Source of the DNA: Kiritimatiellia bacterium
GTDB taxonomy: Bacteria; Verrucomicrobiota; Kiritimatiellia; UBA8416; YA12-FULL-48-11
Assembly: GCA_028716365.1 (NCBI GenBank)
Contig: JAQUPZ010000001.1
Span: 537,205-601,204, forward strand
Reading direction: 5' to 3'
Length of the DNA: 64,000 bases
Shown here: positions 47,730 through 55,970 of the stretch, piece by piece
Position numbering within the stretch: the first letter of the stretch is position 1
How the letters are laid out: each line of letters opens with the position of its first letter
Position numbers and translations under genes: made by a program
Notes under the pieces: model-generated
What the model was told of the DNA's origin: nothing
The model's database searches: none
What the model saw: the letters and a program-made list of their open reading frames with translations, nothing else

Positions 47730-49075
47730 AAAAAGTATCCGTAGGTTATATTGCATTATCAAAAGCCAGTTGGGCCACTCCGGAAATTGAAACTATTCGA
47801 AAACGTACACTGGATAGTCTGAAAAAGCTGCCTTTTGAAATAATACATGGCAACGCGCTGACAACTACCGCGGCAGAAGCTTCAGAACTGTGTTCGGAAT
47901 TAAAAAGAAAAGAAGTAAGTGCGGTCATAGTGCATTTTGCGACGTTTCCTGTGGGGGCAATAATTCCTGTAATTGCCAGGGAATTGAATGTACCTATCCT
48001 GCTTTTTTCCACTCCAGAACAGCCGGCCAAGGGAGGGATATGGGCCCAGAATTCTTTCTGTGGGGCAAATATGGCCGTTCATACGCTAAGGAAAATGGGC
48101 AGGAAATACGGGTTTGTTTTCGGTCCTGCCTCGGAAGCTGATGCTCTCCTGAAAAAGCCGCTCAGTGTTTTGAGTTGTATGTCGGCTCTCGCGGCCACAA
48201 AGATAGGACTGGTTGGCGGACGTGTTCCGGGTTTCTATACTTCCAACTGCGACGAGATGCGCTTGAGATCATCCATCGGCACCGAAGTAGAAATTATTGA
48301 CCAGTTGGAAATTGTGGATACCGCGGGAAAGCTTACCGAGGACGAGACGCGTAGGGGAGTTGAGGAAGTCCGCAAAACTTCCGCTTCATTCTGCAAGAGC
48401 GTGGAAAAGGATATTCTGCCGGCGGGGAAAATGTACCAGTCCCTGAAAAAGACAGCGCTCAAGTACGGTCTTTCCTCGTATGCCATCCGCTGCTGGCCGG
48501 AATGGTCTGATATTTTCGGGATCGCACCCTGTGCCGCAATCGGGATGCTGAACAATACGGGTCTTATCAGCAGCTGCGAGGGTGATGTTCTGGGTGCCGT
48601 CCTGATGAAGGCGCAGGCTTCACTGAGTGGCGGCATTCCTTTTTTTGCCGACCTGATATCTTTCGACTACAGCAAGAATACAGCAGTTCTCTGGCATTGC
48701 GGGGCGGCACCTTCTGCCCTGTGCAGGAAATTCAAAGATTCGAAAATGCGACAGCATTTCCGTGTTGATGGTGGCGACAAAAAAGGTCTGGTTAATGAGT
48801 TTCCATTGAAACCCGGGCCAATCACCCTGGCACAGCTCGATGAGGACGGTAACGGCTACAGGATGTTGATCGCCAAAGGAACAGCCCTTAATACGGAACA
48901 GATAATCCGTGGCAATCCGCTTGAAGTCAAATTTGACTGCCCGGTGAACAAACTGGTAGGCACGATCATGAATGACGGTTTTAAGCATCATTATTCACTG
49001 ATTCATGCCGATATTGAAAATGAATTATTGGAACTCTGTAAATGGCTGGACATCAGTCCGGTTACAATTCAGTAG
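47726..49075 (+). CDS. L-fucose/L-arabinose-isomerase-like protein
   Basis: 449 aa. The architecture matches the fucose isomerase-like superfamily (COG2407): two N-terminal Rossmann-like domains (~1-170; VSAVIVHFATFPVGA, KIGLVGGRVPGF at ~187) and a C-terminal domain with WPEWSDIFGIAPCAAIGMLNN (~258-278) and CEGDVLGAV, where Glu and Asp could bind metal. The usual reaction is aldose-ketose isomerisation feeding an FGGY kinase, such as the one at 43791. Substrate not resolved. The start overlaps the Fe-S gene by 4 bases (ATGA). Confidence 0.75.
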   Translation: MKKVSVGYIALSKASWATPEIETIRKRTLDSLKKLPFEIIHGNALTTTAAEASELCSELKRKEVSAVIVHFATFPVGAIIPVIARELNVPILLFSTPEQPAKGGIWAQNSFCGANMAVHTLRKMGRKYGFVFGPASEADALLKKPLSVLSCMSALAATKIGLVGGRVPGFYTSNCDEMRLRSSIGTEVEIIDQLEIVDTAGKLTEDETRRGVEEVRKTSASFCKSVEKDILPAGKMYQSLKKTALKYGLSSYAIRCWPEWSDIFGIAPCAAIGMLNNTGLISSCEGDVLGAVLMKAQASLSGGIPFFADLISFDYSKNTAVLWHCGAAPSALCRKFKDSKMRQHFRVDGGDKKGLVNEFPLKPGPITLAQLDEDGNGYRMLIAKGTALNTEQIIRGNPLEVKFDCPVNKLVGTIMNDGFKHHYSLIHADIENELLELCKWLDISPVTIQ

Positions 49076-49096
49076 ATACGTGAGGTAATTACTGCA

Positions 49097-49924
49097 TTGC
49101 TGACATTAAACGAAATACTTCCACAGGCGAGGAAAGAGAAGCGGGCCGTCGGCGCTTTCAATGTGGCAAATCTTGAAACGCTGCTTTCTGTTTTCAGGGC
49201 GGCGGAACGGGAAGATTCCCCGGTAATTATCCAGGTCTACCAGCGTTTGTTCAATGATGAGCGGGCAGAACTTATCGCCGCCATGACTTCCAGGCTTGCG
49301 GAGAAATCCGACATTCCCGTAGTACTGCATCTTGATCACGGCACCTCGATAGAACAGATAAAAAAAGCGATTAATATAGGTTATACTTCGGTGATGATTG
49401 ACGGATCGCAATTGCCTTTTACCGAGAATATCGCGTTGACATCTGAAGCCGTCAAGATTGCGCATCAATCCGGAGTTTCGATTGAGGCCGAGATCGGGCA
49501 TGTTCCTTTTGGCGGCGGTGAAATCCAGTTATCAACAGCCGCGGAAGCTGTTGAGTTTGTAAAAGAAACAGGGGTTGACACCCTGGCAATATCAATAGGG
49601 ACGGCCCACGGTTTTTATAAAAAGGAACCTGTCCTTGATATTGAACGGGCTTCCGAAATAGGGGAAAATGTTGCGATCCCGCTGGTACTTCACGGCGGTA
49701 CAGGCGTTCCGGATGAACAGTTAAAGAAAGCCATTGCCTGCGGGATCGCAAAAATCAATATAGCCACTGAGTTACAGAGCATGTTTTTGCGCGGGGTTGC
49801 CGGCGAGCTTGAAAAGAATGGTGACAAGTTTAAACCGCTTGATATTTACTTCAAACCCGTTGAAGAGAAAATCAGTGAATACGTCTGTTCCAAAATCAGA
49901 GTATTTAAGACAAAGATAATATGA
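49097..49924 (+). CDS. Class II ketose-bisphosphate aldolase (KbaY/IolJ/FBA family), TTG start
   Basis: 275 aa starting at TTG 49097; GAGGTAA lies ~9 bases upstream, there is no earlier ATG in frame, and the protein then begins like its family (LTLNEILPQARKEKRAVGAFNV). The catalytic and zinc residues are present: Asp80-His81 in HLDHG, His171 in GTAHGFY and His199 in LHGGTG. The reaction is cleavage of a ketose bisphosphate to DHAP and an aldehyde. Its coupling to NagB and NagA suggests tagatose- or fructose-bisphosphate; the IolB-like and PfkB genes upstream would also allow an IolJ-type role. Confidence 0.85.
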   Translation: MLTLNEILPQARKEKRAVGAFNVANLETLLSVFRAAEREDSPVIIQVYQRLFNDERAELIAAMTSRLAEKSDIPVVLHLDHGTSIEQIKKAINIGYTSVMIDGSQLPFTENIALTSEAVKIAHQSGVSIEAEIGHVPFGGGEIQLSTAAEAVEFVKETGVDTLAISIGTAHGFYKKEPVLDIERASEIGENVAIPLVLHGGTGVPDEQLKKAIACGIAKINIATELQSMFLRGVAGELEKNGDKFKPLDIYFKPVEEKISEYVCSKIRVFKTKII

Positions 49925-50694
49925 AATGGATTAAAGTACCGGATTATGAAAGTATGGGCCAGACAGGGGCGAAACGTCTCTTTAATGTTATTGAAGGCGC
50001 AGTCCGTACCGGACGAAGGATTAATATAGGGCTCGCGACGGGCAATACCATGATAAGGCCGTATGAAATCCTTGCTGAAATGTTAAATACCGCAGGATTT
50101 GATCTATCCAAATTATACACATTCAACCTTGATGAATATGTTGGTGGAGATGGAAGAAATGTTCCATTGGCTCATCCTCTCAGTTATCGCAAATATATGA
50201 CGGAAAAGTTCTTCAATCTGCTAAATCCTGTCCTTGATTTCCTTCAGGAGAATATGCATTTTCCTGATTCGACAAATCCGGTGGAATATGACGCTGAAAT
50301 AGCTGCGGCTGGAGGATTGGATTTCCAGCTGCTTGGAATCGGATTTAACGGGCACATCGCTTTTAATGAGCCTATAAGTGCCAGGGAAATTTCCGTTGAG
50401 GATTTTGCGCGCCTTCCGTCTCATCTTGTGGAACTTGACGGATTGACCATTCAGACCAATGCCCGTTTGACTGCTGGAAGCGATTTGAACATTGTTCCTC
50501 GCAAGGCCGTGACCATGGGAATGGCAAGTATCCTTAAGGCAAAGGAAATAATACTTCTGGCGTGTTTTCCCGAACAGACTACGCCGCTTCGAGCTATTCA
50601 GACCGGCATTGTGACACCTGAATTACCGGCATCATTTCTTCTGCGGCACAAGAACACAGATATTATTTACACTGAAGATAAGATAAAGCTCTAA
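49921..50694 (+). CDS. nagB: Glucosamine/galactosamine-6-phosphate deaminase family (NagB-like)
   Basis: 257 aa, typical family length. Motifs: LDEYVG with Asp71, GIGFNGHIAFNEP (139-151) with His145 and Glu150, and RLTAGSDLNIVPRKAVTMGM. It converts an amino-sugar phosphate to the ketose phosphate plus ammonia. ATGA overlap with the aldolase and TAATG overlap with NagA indicate a coupled amino-sugar module. GlcN-6-P and GalN-6-P (AgaI-like) substrates cannot be separated from sequence alone. Confidence 0.85.
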   Translation: MKWIKVPDYESMGQTGAKRLFNVIEGAVRTGRRINIGLATGNTMIRPYEILAEMLNTAGFDLSKLYTFNLDEYVGGDGRNVPLAHPLSYRKYMTEKFFNLLNPVLDFLQENMHFPDSTNPVEYDAEIAAAGGLDFQLLGIGFNGHIAFNEPISAREISVEDFARLPSHLVELDGLTIQTNARLTAGSDLNIVPRKAVTMGMASILKAKEIILLACFPEQTTPLRAIQTGIVTPELPASFLLRHKNTDIIYTEDKIKL

Positions 50695-51845
50695 TGAAGA
50701 CACTTATTAAAAATGCCCGTATAATCTCCCCGGATATTGATATAAATAATGCCTCTGTTCAGATTGAAGATAAACTTATTACCCGGATATATCTGCCGGA
50801 TGAATCTCTGCCACATGCTGATTCTGTCATCGATGTTAAAGGCAAAATGCTTTTGCCGGGATTTATCGATATCCACGTTCATGGCCGTTCCGGTTATGAT
50901 TTTTGTGATGGAACAGTTGAGGCTATTGACAATATGGCCCGTAAAAAACTGGAAGACGGAGTTACGTCTTTCCTGGGAACAACCCTTACGGTAAGTGAGG
51001 CACAGCTCACCGCTACATTTCACGCCGCCGCGGAATATGCAGGTCGCAACGATCAGGCATCTGCCAGGATAACCGGCGTTCACCTTGAGGGTCCGTTCTT
51101 TAACTCTAAATGCGTTGGTGCTCAAAATCCTGAATTTCTGCGTTTGCCCGATATTGGACTGGTAAAACGGCTTCACTCGATTTTTCCTGTAAAAAAGGTA
51201 TCTTATTCGATCGAATTGGAGGGCGCTCTTGATTTTACCCGGCAGCTTGTCGACATGGGAATAATGCCGTCATGCGCGCACAGCGCCGCAAAATATTCCG
51301 ACTTTAAAAAGGTATGGGCCCTGGGCCTTAGACATATGACTCATTTCTGTAACGTGATGACCCCGTTGCATCATCTGGAAGTCGGACTGGTTGGCGGAGG
51401 ACTCCTCCACAAGGATGTTTTTATTGAAATGATCTGCGATAAAATTCATCTCTGTCCGGAAATGATACAGCTGCTTTTCGAGATTAAAGGTACGGATAAA
51501 ATCATGCTGGTAACTGATGCCATGCGTGCAGCCGGAATGTCAGACGGGGAATATGACATTGGGGGAATGACAGCGAGTGTGAAGAATGGCTGTGCAAGGC
51601 TTTCTTCGGGAGTTGTGGCCGGAAGTACGCTGCTTTATTATCGGGGCCTGCACAATGTACATGAAATAACAGGATTGCCATTGAAGGAACTTGTCAAAAC
51701 AACTTCATGGAATCAAGCCCGGTCTCTGGGGCTGGAAAGACTCGGAAAAATCGAGACAGGGTATATTGCTGATATCATTATCTGCGACAACGATTTTTCT
51801 CCATCTCTTGTATTTGTTGACGGACGGCAGGTCTTTGTCCGATAA
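50694..51845 (+). CDS. nagA: N-acetylglucosamine/galactosamine-6-phosphate deacetylase (NagA-like)
   Basis: 383 aa amidohydrolase. Metal ligands: HVHG (His61, His63) and Glu132 in HLEGPF; AHSAAKYSDF and THFCNVMTPLHH carry the next histidines, and VTDAM near 275 the catalytic Asp. It removes the acetyl group from an N-acetylamino-sugar phosphate and so precedes NagB in the pathway. TAATG overlap with NagB. No sugar kinase or PTS for the first step was identified unless the PfkB or FGGY kinase serves. Confidence 0.88.
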   Translation: MKTLIKNARIISPDIDINNASVQIEDKLITRIYLPDESLPHADSVIDVKGKMLLPGFIDIHVHGRSGYDFCDGTVEAIDNMARKKLEDGVTSFLGTTLTVSEAQLTATFHAAAEYAGRNDQASARITGVHLEGPFFNSKCVGAQNPEFLRLPDIGLVKRLHSIFPVKKVSYSIELEGALDFTRQLVDMGIMPSCAHSAAKYSDFKKVWALGLRHMTHFCNVMTPLHHLEVGLVGGGLLHKDVFIEMICDKIHLCPEMIQLLFEIKGTDKIMLVTDAMRAAGMSDGEYDIGGMTASVKNGCARLSSGVVAGSTLLYYRGLHNVHEITGLPLKELVKTTSWNQARSLGLERLGKIETGYIADIIICDNDFSPSLVFVDGRQVFVR

Positions 51846-51871
51846 CCCCGTGGAAGCTTTCCTGATTGCAG

Positions 51872-52645
51872 CTATTCCTTGATGATTCCTACCTTGTCGA
51901 ACTTAAACGTTTTCTCGGAAATCTTTTCCAGCGGGTCAGGGGCATGTGTGTTTGGATACGGCATAGACAGTGTCGGTCTGGCCCAGCGGATAGCATTACC
52001 TAAAACTTTTAATACGTTTGGATCGTAGTAGGTTGGAAATGCCTCATGTCCTGGACGGAAATAGAATAGTCTGCCGTTACCGCGCTGGAGAGTGAAACCG
52101 CTGCGGAAGAGCTCGCCACCCTCGAACCATGACATCAATACGATTTTCGCGTCACCGGCGATCATAAACGGTTCGCCATACATTTCTTCGTATGGCAGTT
52201 CAAAATGCTCCGGCAGTCCGGCGGCAATCGGATGAGCCGGATCAATTACCCATAGCCGTTCCCGGTCCCCGGCCTCACGCCAATGCAGTTTTCCGCTCGT
52301 GCCATTGAGAGCGCGAAAGATTTTCGACATATGGGCTGAGTGCAGTACGATAATACCCATGCCTTCCCAGACACGCTGTTGTACCCGGCTGACAATCGAG
52401 TCCTTAACCTCTTCATGGGCCGCATGTCCCCACCAGAGCAATACATCTGTATTATTGAGAATCTCCTGGGTCAGGCCGTGTTCCGGTTCTTCCAGGGTGG
52501 CAGTGCGTATTTCCAGATCTGGCGCTGCCAGTTTTTTTGCCAATGCCCCATGAATACCATCCGGGTATATTGCCCTTACTGAGGGTTCTTTCTTCTCGTG
52601 AATATACTCATTCCAAATCGTCACATTTATTTTTACGTTCTTCAT
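51872..52645 (-). CDS. ThuA-like protein
   Basis: 257 aa, no signal peptide. The GATase-like ThuA fold is shown by [11 protein letters not shown] near the start, [14 protein letters not shown] (~68-81), [14 protein letters not shown] (~107-120) and [16 protein letters not shown] (~203-218). ThuA-type proteins accompany Gfo/Idh oxidoreductases in sugar catabolism, and here the Gfo/Idh gene lies 19 bases upstream on the same strand. Reaction not established. Convergent with nagA with a 26-base gap. Confidence 0.8.
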   Translation of the reverse strand: MKNVKINVTIWNEYIHEKKEPSVRAIYPDGIHGALAKKLAAPDLEIRTATLEEPEHGLTQEILNNTDVLLWWGHAAHEEVKDSIVSRVQQRVWEGMGIIVLHSAHMSKIFRALNGTSGKLHWREAGDRERLWVIDPAHPIAAGLPEHFELPYEEMYGEPFMIAGDAKIVLMSWFEGGELFRSGFTLQRGNGRLFYFRPGHEAFPTYYDPNVLKVLGNAIRWARPTLSMPYPNTHAPDPLEKISEKTFKFDKVGIIKE

Positions 52646-52664
52646 GTTCTATATCCCTTTATCG

Positions 52665-53633
52665 TTAAAAATAAATTGTTTGTTTTTTCTCTGCGGCTTC
52701 TATCAGTTTTAATGCAACCCGTACCGCATTAAACCCGTCCTGTAATGTATTCCTGGGCCGTGTGCCTTTCGTTATCATGGCAATAAACGCCTCCATCTGG
52801 CCGGTATGATTAAAACCTGTCATTAATTCGCTGTGGATCCCATTCCCGTACAAATGGATTTTGTCACCAAAATCGAATACGGCACAAGCCTTATCTCCAT
52901 AAACTTCTATCCGGTCGTAAGGCACGCCATAGCGCTGCCAGCTTCCGTCAATATTACAAATAACCCCGTTTTTATACGTCAAAGTTCCTGACACATAGTC
53001 GGATGGAAGCGGCTGACTCCGGTCAAGCATAAGGCTCCGGCCGCTGACACTTTCCGGTTCTCCGAAATACCAGTTCAACTGATCGAAAAGATGGCTCATC
53101 ATATCGAGTGTAACCCCGCCACTGCGTTCAAAATCGGAGAAAAAATCTCCCCATTTGCGGTTATACCCGGAGTGACAGTAGGCGACTTTTGCCATACGTA
53201 TGGTGCCGAGTTCCCCTTTAATAATAAGCTCTCTCAGCCGGAAGCAGCCGGGAAGGTAGCGGTGGACATGTCCTACCATAATCTGTGCACCAGCGGCCTC
53301 TGCGCGCTGTAATAAGTCTTTTCCATCGTCCAATTTACGTACCAGAGCTTTTTCACAGAAAATATATTTTATCCCTGCCGAAAGTAATTTAACAAGTGTT
53401 TGGTAATGTTGATCGGAATAATTGCATACCAGAACACCTTTAATTTCCGGATCTGCTGTCAGTTCAGACAACGAGGCATATGTTTTTATACATTTATGTT
53501 CAAGGGCAAATTTAGCGGCGGCTTTCTCGTTTGGGTCAAGAACACCGCGAATACTGCAATCAGGAATCTTCTGAAGAATAGTCGCATGGGCATTCGCCAT
53601 TCGTCCGGCACCAACAAAAGCAAGATTTATCAT
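52665..53633 (-). CDS. Gfo/Idh/MocA-family oxidoreductase (cytoplasmic)
   Basis: 322 aa. Rossmann motif FVGAGRMANAH at residues 5-15. The usual EKP is replaced by EKA (CEKALVRKLDDG), with the Lys kept. GHVHRYLPG and the C-terminal domain with MMSHLFDQLNWYFG supply the family histidines. There is no Tat signal, unlike the paralogue at 38290. With ThuA it probably oxidises a sugar or inositol-like compound in the cytoplasm. Confidence 0.82.
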   Translation of the reverse strand: MINLAFVGAGRMANAHATILQKIPDCSIRGVLDPNEKAAAKFALEHKCIKTYASLSELTADPEIKGVLVCNYSDQHYQTLVKLLSAGIKYIFCEKALVRKLDDGKDLLQRAEAAGAQIMVGHVHRYLPGCFRLRELIIKGELGTIRMAKVAYCHSGYNRKWGDFFSDFERSGGVTLDMMSHLFDQLNWYFGEPESVSGRSLMLDRSQPLPSDYVSGTLTYKNGVICNIDGSWQRYGVPYDRIEVYGDKACAVFDFGDKIHLYGNGIHSELMTGFNHTGQMEAFIAMITKGTRPRNTLQDGFNAVRVALKLIEAAEKKQTIYF

Positions 53634-53896
53634 AATATTCCTATCTTAAATTAAGATTTGTAAATCAGCTGATTAAAAGTACTTTAATATTCATAAATTC
53701 GCAAAACGTAATTAAATTATTTTTATGTATTGATTTGATGATCATATTGCCAGTTTCCGTTCACCCGCGTTTACTCATATGAGGAAAAGCTTGAATCAAA
53801 CCCGTACATTGAGTAAATAAATAATTACCGGCTGTGATCTATTTATTCAGCCGGAATTTCAAGACATTTTAAAATAATCATGGAGGCCGATTCATA
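53634..53896. promoter_or_regulatory. Divergent promoter region with stem-loop
   Basis: Contains TTTACTC (53770-53776) ... GAGTAAA (53811-53817), the palindrome CTCATATGAG (53774-53783), and a stem CCGGCTG (53828-53834)/CAGCCGG (53848-53854), extended by AATT pairs with one bulge. They lie between the minus-strand Gfo/Idh-ThuA pair and the plus-strand isomerase gene, so joint control of both is plausible. The ribosome-binding site GGAGG precedes 53897. Confidence 0.45.
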
Positions 53897-54658
53897 ATGT
53901 CAGTCATCATTTCCTGTCGTACGAGTTTGTTCAGTTCCCTGGAAGAAGCGTTTCCCAGTCTGCGAGAAGCGGGCATCTGCCATGCTGAGGTCCCGCCTGC
54001 CGTGGAAGGGGATTACAAGGGAATGGTCAAACTGGCTTCAAAGTCCGGGATTACCATCGCTACCTTTGCCACCAGGCTGAACGTTGAAACCGACGCCAGC
54101 GCCGCAGAACTGCGTCCGGTGATTGATAACGCGGGTTCCTTCGGTATTCCCAAGATTTTTGTCGGTGTCAAGGCCCCGGATACTATTTCTCGCGATATCG
54201 TATATGCTCGTCTCCGAGACATCGCCAAATATGCATGGGACCATAAAGTTGTCCTGTGTATGGAAACCCATCCTCCGGTCGGAACCAACGGTGATGTGGC
54301 GCGTGAGACACTGGAAGCGGTGAATCATCCCGGCCTAAGGTTCAACTTCGATACGGCCAACATCTATTACTACAATCATGACACAAACTCCGTACATGAA
54401 CTGCGCAAAGTTGCCAAGTACGTGGCGGCCGTACATCTGAAGGATACGGATGGTGGATTCAATTCCTTCAACTTCCCTGTCCTCGGGAAGGGCGTTGTGG
54501 ATTTCAAGGGCGTGTTCCAGATTCTGGCCGAATTGGAATTTAAGGGACCTTACACCATAGAGGCTGAAGGTCCACTGGTGTCTGATTTGACTCGCGACCA
54601 GAAAGTCACGTTCCTGAAAGATTCCATGGCTTACCTCAAGTCTATTGGCGTGATCTAA
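53897..54658 (+). CDS. Sugar phosphate isomerase/epimerase-type TIM-barrel protein (AP_endonuc_2 fold)
   Basis: 253 aa, cytoplasmic. Metal-site strands are visible: VLCMETHPPVGTNGD (Glu, His), LRFNFDTANIYYY (Asp), VAAVHLKDTDGG (His, Asp) and YTIEAEG (Glu). The family includes hydroxypyruvate isomerase, IolE dehydratase and tagatose epimerases. GGAGG lies 11 bases upstream. It lies beside the Gfo/Idh-ThuA pair on the opposite strand, a common grouping in which it would act on the keto product. Confidence 0.8.
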   Translation: MSVIISCRTSLFSSLEEAFPSLREAGICHAEVPPAVEGDYKGMVKLASKSGITIATFATRLNVETDASAAELRPVIDNAGSFGIPKIFVGVKAPDTISRDIVYARLRDIAKYAWDHKVVLCMETHPPVGTNGDVARETLEAVNHPGLRFNFDTANIYYYNHDTNSVHELRKVAKYVAAVHLKDTDGGFNSFNFPVLGKGVVDFKGVFQILAELEFKGPYTIEAEGPLVSDLTRDQKVTFLKDSMAYLKSIGVI

Positions 54659-54698
54659 CCGTTGTGAGTTGACAGGTAGTAATTAAACCATCCCGAAT

Positions 54699-55964
54699 AT
54701 GAAAATAACACTCGATTACGGAGAAAGCGGCTTAGAAGTCAATATTCCGGATTCCCATCTTCTTGCAATTGCACAGCAAAAAGACGAACCGGCGATTGAT
54801 GATCCGCAGACTGTTCTCCGTCAGATGTTGGCGCGACCTATCGGCGTAAAACCATTGGCAGAAATCTGTAGAGGCTGCTCGTCAGCATGCATAGTGGTTT
54901 CTGATAAAACAAGGCCGGTTCCAAACACAATGATTTTACCTCCGCTGCTCGAGGTACTGGATAATCTCCATATAAAAACCACCATTCTTGTTGCCTGTGG
55001 AATGCATACGCCAACCGAGGGCAAGGTGCTCGAGGACCTGCTTGGAAAGGAAATAGTTTCCCGTTACCGGATTATCAACCATTTGGGTGAAGATGAGCGG
55101 GAGCTGAAGAATTTAGGGACCACCAGTAAAGGCGCGCCAGTCTTTGTTAACCGTCATTATCTGGAAGCAGACCTCCGTATCGTTACCGGGTTTATTGAAC
55201 CACATTTCATGGCAGGATTTTCGGGTGGCAGAAAGGCAATATGTCCTGGCATTTCAGGCGCTGAAACCATGAAGTATGCACATTCACCGGAACTAATGGA
55301 GGCGCCGTGTTCGTCGTCCGGAATCATCCCGGGAAATCCGTTTCACGAGTTTTCACTTGAGGTTGCGAAGATGGCACGGGTTGATTTCATGGTAAATGTC
55401 ACTTTGCGCCGTGACAAAAAAATTACCGGGATCTTTACCGGTGATCTGGAGAAAGCCCACGCTGAAGGTGTAGCATTCTGCAACAAACAGGCGCGTGTGG
55501 CATTGCCGGCAGAGGCGGATATTGTAGTGACGACAAACGCGGGATATCCGCTTGACCAGGATCTTTACCAGACGGTGAAAGGTATGGTCTGTGCGCTCCC
55601 TGCAGTAAAGGATGGCGGAACAATCATTATAGCGTCAGCCTGTAGCCGTGGGATCGGAAGCGATTTATTCAGGAAGATGCTCTTTGAAATGCGGGATGTG
55701 GATTCTTTCATGGCAATGATTAAGAAACCAGGATTCTTCTGCATTGATCAGTGGGAAGTAGAGGAATTGATCAAGGCAAAGCGAAAAGCGGATATCAAAA
55801 TATATACTACAGGTGTTCCAGCCGATGATCTCAGGAAATGTCATGTGGATCCGATTCCAAGCGTGGAGCAGGGGATCAAGGATGCACTCAGGAAGCATGG
55901 CAGGAATGCCAGGATAACAGTCATTCCCTCTGGCCCTTATGTCATCCCGTACATAGGCGGGTAA
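54699..55964 (+). CDS. larA: LarA-type nickel-dependent 2-hydroxyacid racemase
   Basis: 421 aa. The four residues known from Lactobacillus LarA (His108, His174, Lys184, His200) have equivalents at a constant offset of 5: His103 (CGMHTPT), His169 (IEPHFMAGFSGG), Lys179 (GGRKAICPG) and His195 (YAHSPELM). VSDKTRPVPN is also typical. The enzyme binds a nickel-pincer cofactor and racemises lactate or a related 2-hydroxy acid. It converges on the lactate-oxidation genes with a 6-base gap. LarB, LarC and LarE, needed for the cofactor, are not in this window. Confidence 0.85.
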   Translation: MKITLDYGESGLEVNIPDSHLLAIAQQKDEPAIDDPQTVLRQMLARPIGVKPLAEICRGCSSACIVVSDKTRPVPNTMILPPLLEVLDNLHIKTTILVACGMHTPTEGKVLEDLLGKEIVSRYRIINHLGEDERELKNLGTTSKGAPVFVNRHYLEADLRIVTGFIEPHFMAGFSGGRKAICPGISGAETMKYAHSPELMEAPCSSSGIIPGNPFHEFSLEVAKMARVDFMVNVTLRRDKKITGIFTGDLEKAHAEGVAFCNKQARVALPAEADIVVTTNAGYPLDQDLYQTVKGMVCALPAVKDGGTIIIASACSRGIGSDLFRKMLFEMRDVDSFMAMIKKPGFFCIDQWEVEELIKAKRKADIKIYTTGVPADDLRKCHVDPIPSVEQGIKDALRKHGRNARITVIPSGPYVIPYIGG

Positions 55965-55970
55965 TAAATA

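Noticed and set aside
50338-50377. NagB motif has GIGFNGH instead of the E. coli GVGNDGH
   Set aside because: Asn at this Asp position also occurs in Bacillus-type NagB, to my recollection, so it is not evidence of inactivation.
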